From assembly GCA_003663225.1 (NCBI GenBank), contig QMZP01000012.1, forward strand, positions 1 through 10,951: DNA of 10,951 nt. The letters are read 5' to 3'. Shown here piece after piece: positions 1-5,826 of the stretch (within the stretch, counting starts at the first letter, position 1; each line of letters begins with the position of its first letter). The notes beneath the pieces were generated by a model. It saw nothing but the letters and a program-made list of their open reading frames with translations. It had not been told where the DNA came from and made no database searches. A program made the translations under genes and the position numbers. The DNA comes from Candidatus Aenigmatarchaeota archaeon. Its GTDB lineage: Archaea > Aenigmatarchaeota > Aenigmatarchaeia > QMZP01.

Positions 1-2108
1 ACTGAAGCGATTTCGAATGGGACCAAATTCGGGAAGAACTGGCGGGTCAGCGGCAGAATCTGCGGCAGCGTCACACCAAGCGCCGTCGTTGTCGTGGCTG
101 CTTCCATCACGCGGTGCTTCGTGCAGGCCTCCAGATATTCGGGGTAGTTCTCCTCGTAGTTCGCAAGGACATCCTCGAAGACTTTGCGCATACGGCCTTC
201 GAGACCTTCAAGCAGAGCGGCCTTGACTTCGGCCACCGTTTCAGGCCGCTCAGCAATTTCGCCCGTGGCCGGATGCACCCACAGGTCGCGATAATGGCGC
301 TTCCGGCGCTCCTCGGTGATGATGCCCACACCGGCATACTCAACCCTCTTCGCCAGAAGCACCTTCTCAACAAGCGGCTTGAATTCCTCGAAGACCTTGT
401 CAACTTCTTCCTTCGAGGATGCCCGCTCGACGGCCTGCACGATAGGCGCACGCACGTTCTCTTCAAGGTCTTTCAGTTCGGCTTCAATGCGCTGCCGCTT
501 GTAGGCCGCCAGTTCCGCAGCCTTCAAGGCCGCGTCCACAACCTCAGTGGCCTTAGCAGCAACCTTCTCTTCAAGCTGCTTGGCGATTTCATCAACGTTT
601 ATCTGGGGCTCAGGCTGGGTAGCCTGTTCCTGAGCCTGCTCTTGAGCCTGTGCCTGTTCAGCCTGCTTAGCAACCTTCTCTTCAGCCATCGCCTCACCGC
701 CGGGGTCTCCACCCCGGCTCGCTTCTTGTATGGAGTTTTCAGTCTGGCGGTCTTCGTGCTCAAATTCAACTTTCAAAGTCTGAGTCTCTGCGGCACCTCG
801 CAATACTATGTCAACTGCATCCCACACATAATTCTCTACAACTTCATAGCCCAAATCTTTGCCGTCTTTATCCTTGGCAGGCCGGAGTTCGCCATACCCA
901 CGCAGTGACCATTCTGTGTTAACGCCATGCTTCCACAGCGTGATGATTTCCTTACCGGCCTGCGTGGGCACGACTTCGCCTTCAACAACGATGTTATTGC
1001 CCCTCAGGCCTGCCGCTGTGAATTTTACAGCAATGTCAAGGACTGAACCACTGCTGAACAAGCTTGGATGGTCGGCCAAACCGACAAACTTCCCTGCCTT
1101 GATAAGCTCGTTTACGCGAGGCAGGTTCCTGACGATTTCCTTCTTCGGATAGAGCCGGTTGTTCTTATTGACCTTATTGACCTGGCCGACGATGGCCTTA
1201 AACCGAACCCGGCCTTCATCAGCTTCCTGCAGCTCAAGAACTTGCCCTTCAAACGAGTCAATAAGCTCAACGCGATTGTCAGACTTGAATATCTGTGCCT
1301 TTTCTTCGGCCTCAGCGATAATAAGCCTGCGGAAGTCCTCAAACTCTTCGGGCACTTCAAGCTGCTGGGCCTGAATAGCTATGCTTTCGCACTCTTCGTA
1401 GGTGCCCGCTTTCAGCAGTGCTTGGGCAAGAGACTGAAGATCAGAAGGCACCAGTTCGTCTTTGGGTTTCTTATAGCCGTAGTAGCCATACTTGCCGAAA
1501 TACGGGCACTTGTATTCCTTGGCATACTTGCAGTTCTTGGCTGCTTCAGGCGGCCCCTCACCTTTCTTGGGCGGATAGCCATAACCCTTGGCAGCCGCTG
1601 GACACTTCTCTTCGTCGCCCGCATACGGGCACTTACCCTTCAGTTTGCCGTAATCAACCTTCTTGGCTTCTTCGGCTCCCTGCATCGGTGTACCACACTC
1701 CGGGCACTTGAATTGATTGCATGGCGTGCCCCGTTCGTGTTTCATTTTATAGCCACATTTGGGACAGACGCAATATTCCACGCCGCCATCGCCCTTCTTG
1801 GGCTTACCGGCCCCTTGGCCTGTCCCACACCGGCCATCAGCATCCTGTTCTTCTTTGCGCAGCAGCCTGTTTGTCATGGTATCCAATGCGTCCACCTCAT
1901 TATGTTTAATGCCTCGCTTGAGAAATTCTTTCACAACAAGCAAATGCCTGTCAAGTATCCCACGGCAAGTCATATGTTCACTTTTGTTCGCCATGTCGCG
2001 TTCACACTTCAGGTTGACCCACCAGCTATGCAAGCGCCGGTGAATACTGCGCAATTCTTCATCCGGCGCTTTGGCAACGTTTTGTGGTGTAATCTCAGCG
2101 TATTTCAT
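1..2108 (-). CDS. Prohead protease - scaffold - major capsid polyprotein (3'-partial)
   Basis: The frame is open from ATG 2108 to the window edge (702 codons, no stop). Residues 10-75 form a helical domain with a LHRRLH-like pattern (IHRRLHSWW). Residues 113-142 are a zinc ribbon (CPKCG, CPECG). Residues 149-214 are a Cys/Tyr/Gly-rich region with two KCPY repeats. Residues 280-450 match T4 gp21-type prohead proteases: NNRLYPKKEI (316-325), GLADHP with probable catalytic His347, and WSLRGYGE with probable catalytic Ser401. Residues 474-640 are Gln/Glu/Lys-rich and helical, as expected for scaffold. Residues 670-702 resemble the N-terminus of mature T4 gp23 (PLTRQFFPNLVPFEIAS). In T4 these are separate genes 21, 22 and 23. 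The protease would cleave scaffold and shell during head maturation. No clear Shine-Dalgarno precedes ATG 2108, which follows the previous stop by three bases, so translational coupling is likely. The protease call is strong; the capsid call rests on about 33 residues. Confidence 0.85.
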   Translation of the reverse strand, partial: MKYAEITPQNVAKAPDEELRSIHRRLHSWWVNLKCERDMANKSEHMTCRGILDRHLLVVKEFLKRGIKHNEVDALDTMTNRLLRKEEQDADGRCGTGQGAGKPKKGDGGVEYCVCPKCGYKMKHERGTPCNQFKCPECGTPMQGAEEAKKVDYGKLKGKCPYAGDEEKCPAAAKGYGYPPKKGEGPPEAAKNCKYAKEYKCPYFGKYGYYGYKKPKDELVPSDLQSLAQALLKAGTYEECESIAIQAQQLEVPEEFEDFRRLIIAEAEEKAQIFKSDNRVELIDSFEGQVLELQEADEGRVRFKAIVGQVNKVNKNNRLYPKKEIVRNLPRVNELIKAGKFVGLADHPSLFSSGSVLDIAVKFTAAGLRGNNIVVEGEVVPTQAGKEIITLWKHGVNTEWSLRGYGELRPAKDKDGKDLGYEVVENYVWDAVDIVLRGAAETQTLKVEFEHEDRQTENSIQEASRGGDPGGEAMAEEKVAKQAEQAQAQEQAQEQATQPEPQINVDEIAKQLEEKVAAKATEVVDAALKAAELAAYKRQRIEAELKDLEENVRAPIVQAVERASSKEEVDKVFEEFKPLVEKVLLAKRVEYAGVGIITEERRKRHYRDLWVHPATGEIAERPETVAEVKAALLEGLEGRMRKVFEDVLANYEENYPEYLEACTKHRVMEAATTTTALGVTLPQILPLTRQFFPNLVPFEIAS
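621..665 (-). repeat. Gln/Ala/Glu low-complexity repeat in scaffold
   Basis: Codons 482-496 encode QAEQAQAQEQAQEQA through repeated CAG-GCT-type codons. Such low-complexity, soluble, helical composition is usual at the start of phage scaffold domains. A 16-base word (plus strand AGCAACCTTCTCTTCA) also occurs on either side, at 558-573 and 669-684, which suggests local duplication of an EEKVA-coding unit. Confidence 0.6.
690..699 (-). promoter_or_regulatory. Internal ribosome binding site at protease/scaffold junction
   Basis: On the minus strand the ten bases CGGTGAGGCG precede an in-frame ATG at 689-687 (Met474 of the polyprotein). GGTGAGG is Shine-Dalgarno-like but only 2-3 bases from the ATG. 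The following residues, MAEEKVAKQAEQ, begin the scaffold-like part. Separate translation of scaffold plus capsid from here is an inference, by analogy with nested scaffold starts such as lambda C/Nu3. Confidence 0.4.
700..717 (-). promoter_or_regulatory. RNA hairpin with GGAG loop before internal scaffold start
   Basis: The transcript reads CCGGGGT-GGAG-ACCCCGG: a perfect 7-bp GC-rich stem with a four-base GGAG loop, ten bases upstream of the internal ATG at 689. There is no U tract, so it is not an intrinsic terminator. It lies in the codons joining protease to scaffold (residues 464-470). It may set the ratio of full-length to internally started product; that role is inferred. Confidence 0.5.
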
Positions 2109-2111
2109 GGC

Positions 2112-2300
2112 TTACAGCATATGTTCAATCAGCCTTTCGCAGGCCATTCTGGCAACTTTGAAGTCGCGTTCGGTATCATAACCGAGTTCCCGAAGTGTCT
2201 TCTCAATTGCAGGCCAATGCATTGCCACAAGCTCAGATGCTGCCTTTTTCTCGGCTTTTTGCCGCAGTTTCCTGAGAAGCAGTTTCTCAAAGAAGCCCAT
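2112..2300 (-). CDS. Small basic helical protein (62 aa), unknown function
   Basis: I do not recognise this gene. The protein is 62 residues, mostly helical and Lys/Arg-rich at its N-terminus (MGFFEKLLLRKLRQKAEKKA), with a more mixed second half ending ACERLIEHML. ATG 2300 is chosen because GAGGGGG (2317-2311) lies ten bases upstream; a start at 2339 would add 13 residues read from the Shine-Dalgarno region itself. It begins one base after the stop of the membrane protein gene, and its TAA is followed after only three bases by the ATG of the polyprotein, in the same frame. Its place between portal and protease matches the T4 prohead core genes 67 and 68, so a minor core role is possible but only positional. 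Confidence 0.6.
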   Translation of the reverse strand: MGFFEKLLLRKLRQKAEKKAASELVAMHWPAIEKTLRELGYDTERDFKVARMACERLIEHML

Positions 2301-2301
2301 T

Positions 2302-2655
2302 TTACACTCGCCCCCTCGACCATTCGTATGCCATGCCAAGCAAACCTACTGAGGCCATACCGGCCCAGAGCACAGCAGCCGTGTCACCATAAGTCAAAAG
2401 TATGACAACAAAAGCCACGCCGAACGTCAGCACGCTTAGCACCGCATAGGCAATATTGAGATATTTCATGTCCACCGGATAGGGCAAGCTCGCTTTATGA
2501 AGTGCCACAAGCACCATGGCAAGCCACGCCGCTGCCACTATGCCATAAGCTATGACGCCCCAAACACCACAGACCTTCTCCGTTGTAGCCCAAACCGAAC
2601 CGAGAGCCCACAGGAAGGCCCCGATGACGAGCACCAAATAAATCTTAAGCCGCAT
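2302..2655 (-). CDS. Four-helix membrane protein (117 aa)
   Basis: This is a very hydrophobic 117-residue protein with four likely membrane segments, at about residues 4-23, 29-51, 65-88 and 90-109. The tail is short and charged (YEWSRGRV). It has no recognisable catalytic motif. Small multi-spanning proteins in phage late operons are often holins, but four segments and no clear holin motif leave this open; it could also be a membrane or superinfection-exclusion factor. The start is supported by AGGAGG (2670-2665) nine bases before the ATG. The stop is one base from the next start, so the two small genes are probably co-translated. Confidence 0.7.
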   Translation of the reverse strand: MRLKIYLVLVIGAFLWALGSVWATTEKVCGVWGVIAYGIVAAAWLAMVLVALHKASLPYPVDMKYLNIAYAVLSVLTFGVAFVVILLTYGDTAAVLWAGMASVGLLGMAYEWSRGRV

Positions 2656-2664
2656 TCCTTATCG

Positions 2665-2690
2665 CCTCCTCTGGCAACCTTCCGTTGCCA
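2665..2690 (-). promoter_or_regulatory. Hairpin plus strong Shine-Dalgarno before the membrane protein
   Basis: The transcript has TGGCAAC-GGAAG-GTTGCCA (2690-2672), a perfect 7-bp stem with a five-base loop, and AGGAGG begins two bases after it (2670-2665). It sits in the 51-base gap after the ligase-fusion stop. No U run follows on the minus strand. The plus strand has a short ATTTTA after it, but no plus-strand gene exists to terminate. It could be a processing or translational control element; the function is inferred. Confidence 0.45.
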
Positions 2691-2706
2691 ATTTTATGAC
2701 AAAAGC

Positions 2707-5700
2707 TTAGCTGAAGTCCACCCTTGGTTCGTCGAAGAATGGTTCAACTTTGTCCTCCCAGTTGACGGGCAATAGGTCCTTGAGCTTGGTCTTAGCAAGA
2801 GCTTCACAGGCCAGCGGATTCCAAACAATCCAGCCACGTTCCTGCTTGGCCTTTTCTTCTTCCTTTTCTTTGTTGTGCGTGAGGATGTAGGGCGTCTGGT
2901 CTTTAGGCCGACGACCAAGCCATGTCCACTGCCCCTGCAGGTTGACCTTCGTCCAGATATAACGGCCACTCAATTTCTTGTTCCTCTCGAATATCAAGAA
3001 CACTTCGTGGAAGTCGTGCTTCTGGACGCCAAGGATGGCCTGGCCTTTGTCCACGAGGTAGAAGACAGCAGCCGTGTTCTTTGTGGCCCCCACATCACCA
3101 GGCGGCGACCATTCATATTCGCCCCAGTCAACCAGCGTAAGCCAGCCATAGGGCTGGAAGTATTTGAGGGCAGCAGGCCATTGTTCGGCCCCCTCGATAA
3201 ACTTCTCTTCGCCGAGTTCTTCTATGTGCTTCGGGTCGTCCATGAACTGTAATGCACTGCCCACCACAGCCTGCGTGATGCCCAGCAGAAATTCACGCTT
3301 GGGCGGGGCTTCGATGCGCAAATCACCGTGACAATTACCACGCTGCACTATACGCTTAAGGTCGGCCACTTCAATCTCGCCGGGGAATTTCTTATCGAGG
3401 GCCTGATTGATGATGCTACTGACTTCGCCGGGCTTAGCAGCCCGAACCTTCTGCTTGAGCTCTTCCACAGGGATAGTCAACGTTGCCAGGCCAAATTCCT
3501 TCCAGACCTTCTCGGCCTCTTCGCCACCCTGCAAAAGTATCTTCTGCACACGCTTAACCGTATCGGGCATCATGATGCCCCGAACATGATGCTGATAGCA
3601 GAACTTGTTGGGCTCGTCGTCCTGTTCAACTTCCTGGCCGTCTATCTCAAACCAGAAGCGCGAGAGCACATCATCATCGCCGCCCTCGCCGCCTTCATCA
3701 TCTTTGCCCTTCTCCGGTGGGATTTCTTTGTCAGTTACCTCTACAATCTCGCCAACTGTTGCCTGTTCATCTGAATCAGCAGGAGCCGGTTCAACTTCCT
3801 CGGCCTTCCTTGTGCCGTACTTAGCCAGCTTCTTAGCGAACTCCACAGAGTCGGGTTCTTTCTCTTCGGGCTGGATGTTCATCACTCGCGGCTTTTCCCA
3901 AGAGATGTGTTCCTTGCCATCATCACCTTCCCAGACATTTATATTGTCAACCATGACAGAGATAATTTCGCCAAGCTTGGCCGGACGTTCCATCTCCACA
4001 GCATAAGTTGAACCATATGCATATTCACCCTTCTCACGCCTCGGCCAACCAGGAGCCATCTCCCATTCATTTTCTGTTTCGAGGTCTTTGTCGGTGACTT
4101 TGCGCTCAGCTTCAATGGCTTGGTAGCCACCGGGTGCTTTCAAGGCACAGCGATACTGATACGTGTTGTCTTTTCCGGCAATTTTGCGGCGACCTATGAC
4201 TAAAGTGTGGATTTCTTTTCGAGTTTTGCACTTCGCCATGTAGACAGTGCCGCCGTCCAACTCGTAAGTCATCGTATCAAGCTTGCACACCATGCCCTCG
4301 CTGAACGAGAAAGAGGAGGCCCAATTCCAGTGTTTGTAGAAGGTCTCCTTGCTATCGGCCACACGATTGGGGATGAGAATGAGTCGCTTCTTAACCTCTG
4401 CGCTGGCCTTGCTGAAAAGTTCCTTGAGGCGCTTAAACCGTTCTTGATAGGGCTGCTCGTGTATGTCTTCGCCGTCTACATAAACAAGATCAAAGATGAA
4501 CCAGCGAATGTCTTCGTTGCTCAAATCTCGCTTGCCGCCCCAGATAGCAGCCATGTCCTTGCGAGGAATGACCTTGCCATTCTTATACCAGACGATTTCG
4601 CCGTCAAAAACGATGCTATCTACGTCAGCGTCTTCGCACCATTGCTTCATCGCTTTAACAAGCTGGCCGAGATACTGGCTGCGGTCACGGGCACGGTCTT
4701 CTGTGAAGATACGAACTTGCTCGCCGCCAGCCCAAACATGCCCCTCGCAGTGCGTACCATCGATCTTGGCTTGGCAGTAAATCTTATGGCCCTCTTCAAT
4801 GAAGCGCTTGGCCCAGAATTCCCAAATCTCATCAATAGAGAAAAACTCTCGGCCATGATAGGAAGCACCTGGCTTCAGTAGCTTGAAGAACTGCCCCGGC
4901 TTAATGGCCTGGGCTTCATATACGAACCAGAAGGGCCGCTGCAGGTCTATGCGCTCATAGCGCCATTTGATGACATAGGTGCCTTCTTCAAGTTCAAGCA
5001 AATCATCGGGCGTCAGGATGATTTCATAGGGCACGACCTTCACCGGTTCGGGGTAGTCATATTTTTGCATTAGGGCAAGGCGGTGCTGGAGAGGCATGTT
5101 CCAGGCCTGGGCGTCCTCATGGTAAAGAAGTTCACAAATCCAGAAGTTTTCCCCATCCCATACGCCTTCCCAGATGGCAACCTGTGGTTCATCCATGCGC
5201 CAGAAGGCCAGGGCGAAGTTGCTCACCGAGGGGTTGTCTTCTACCACTTCACCTTCGTTATTGAAGACAACGATTTTCTCGCCAATCTTGTGAATCTGGT
5301 AACGTTCACCACGGATAAGATGCTGGGCCACCACGGGGAATTTGAATGTCCCTACGCGACGCCATGGGCCAATTCTGACGAATTCCCCCGGCCTGACGAC
5401 GCCATCGGGGTGGATAAGCTGCCTTTCAGGCCGCCGGATTAGCACAACGTCATAAACAGGCACATAGTCTCCATGCGGGCCAGATTCATCATGCACCAGA
5501 TGGATGGGGGCGCCGAGAACCTGTTCAAGCTTGCCTGATACGGCGTCCAGCAGTTCCCAGGCCCCTTCACTGCGGACGAGAAGGTCTATATCATGGTAGT
5601 CTGTGCGTTTAACGGAAGAGCCGATTTGAAGGACAGCCTGCTTGGCGACGGACACAGCCAGAGGGAATTTATGCCACAGGTCATCCGGCTGCTCGTCCAG

Positions 5701-5826
5701 TTCATCAATGCTTATGTGGCCCAAGTCAAAGATGTCCATGAGCAGCCGGGCAAGCTCATGCAGTTCTTTATCCTGCTTTTCATGGGCTTCATCGTGTAGC
5801 TGCTGTATCCGCTCCAGCAGGCTCAT
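2707..5826 (-). CDS. Nucleotidyltransferase - ATP-dependent DNA ligase - phosphoesterase-like fusion
   Basis: This is a 1039-residue multidomain enzyme. Residues 60-130 carry a pol-beta/MNT nucleotidyltransferase signature: GSS at 69-71, DID (Asp79, Asp81) and YDVVLI (Asp126). Residues 155-260 resemble a ligase adenylation domain that has lost its lysine. Residues 350-540 hold a full DNA ligase set: motif I KIDG (Lys354), motif III FDGE, motif IIIa FIFDLVYVDGEDI, motif IV EGMVCK and motif V KCK; an OB-like region runs to about 660. An acidic low-complexity linker spans 675-721. The C-terminal part resembles the LigD 3'-phosphoesterase domain: CYQHH (744-748), HGDLRIE (833-839), then KLSGRYIWTKV. 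It would join nicked or broken DNA ends after cleaning them. ATG 5826 is preferred over 5853 because AGGAGGG (5844-5838) precedes it; the gene overlaps the portal end. The ligase call is firm; the phosphoesterase call is tentative. Confidence 0.85.
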   Translation of the reverse strand: MSLLERIQQLHDEAHEKQDKELHELARLLMDIFDLGHISIDELDEQPDDLWHKFPLAVSVAKQAVLQIGSSVKRTDYHDIDLLVRSEGAWELLDAVSGKLEQVLGAPIHLVHDESGPHGDYVPVYDVVLIRRPERQLIHPDGVVRPGEFVRIGPWRRVGTFKFPVVAQHLIRGERYQIHKIGEKIVVFNNEGEVVEDNPSVSNFALAFWRMDEPQVAIWEGVWDGENFWICELLYHEDAQAWNMPLQHRLALMQKYDYPEPVKVVPYEIILTPDDLLELEEGTYVIKWRYERIDLQRPFWFVYEAQAIKPGQFFKLLKPGASYHGREFFSIDEIWEFWAKRFIEEGHKIYCQAKIDGTHCEGHVWAGGEQVRIFTEDRARDRSQYLGQLVKAMKQWCEDADVDSIVFDGEIVWYKNGKVIPRKDMAAIWGGKRDLSNEDIRWFIFDLVYVDGEDIHEQPYQERFKRLKELFSKASAEVKKRLILIPNRVADSKETFYKHWNWASSFSFSEGMVCKLDTMTYELDGGTVYMAKCKTRKEIHTLVIGRRKIAGKDNTYQYRCALKAPGGYQAIEAERKVTDKDLETENEWEMAPGWPRREKGEYAYGSTYAVEMERPAKLGEIISVMVDNINVWEGDDGKEHISWEKPRVMNIQPEEKEPDSVEFAKKLAKYGTRKAEEVEPAPADSDEQATVGEIVEVTDKEIPPEKGKDDEGGEGGDDDVLSRFWFEIDGQEVEQDDEPNKFCYQHHVRGIMMPDTVKRVQKILLQGGEEAEKVWKEFGLATLTIPVEELKQKVRAAKPGEVSSIINQALDKKFPGEIEVADLKRIVQRGNCHGDLRIEAPPKREFLLGITQAVVGSALQFMDDPKHIEELGEEKFIEGAEQWPAALKYFQPYGWLTLVDWGEYEWSPPGDVGATKNTAAVFYLVDKGQAILGVQKHDFHEVFLIFERNKKLSGRYIWTKVNLQGQWTWLGRRPKDQTPYILTHNKEKEEEKAKQERGWIVWNPLACEALAKTKLKDLLPVNWEDKVEPFFDEPRVDFS
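3565..3580. repeat. 16-bp perfect palindrome inside the ligase-fusion gene
   Basis: GGGCATCATGATGCCC is its own reverse complement. It encodes RGIMMP, immediately after the CYQHH motif, at the point where an insertion of about 85 residues separates the two halves of the phosphoesterase-like signature. It may be chance. Confidence 0.35.

Noticed and set aside
114-908. A 264-codon plus-strand frame with hydrophobic segments
   Set aside because: It is opposite the protease-scaffold region; its Leu/Phe-rich stretches are the complement of Glu/Lys/Gln codons.
1164-1182. Tandem nine-base repeat (CTTATTGAC twice)
   Set aside because: It simply encodes VNKVNK within the protease; two short copies are not evidence of a functional repeat.
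2301-2339. Upstream start giving a 75-residue small protein
   Set aside because: The added codons overlap the end of the membrane protein gene and contain the Shine-Dalgarno of ATG 2300; the extra residues (MAWHTNGRGGECK) look non-coding.
1068-2405. A 445-codon open frame on the plus strand
   Set aside because: It lies wholly opposite the polyprotein and small genes, which show clear protein motifs. Its translation has no recognisable domain and a biased shadow composition, and no plus-strand gene exists nearby.
2672-2690. Intrinsic terminator between ligase fusion and membrane protein
   Set aside because: On the minus strand the stem is followed by AGGAGG, not a U run. The short T run is on the plus strand, where there is nothing to terminate.
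4207-4881. A 224-codon plus-strand frame
   Set aside because: It is antisense to the conserved ligase motifs, so it is a shadow frame.
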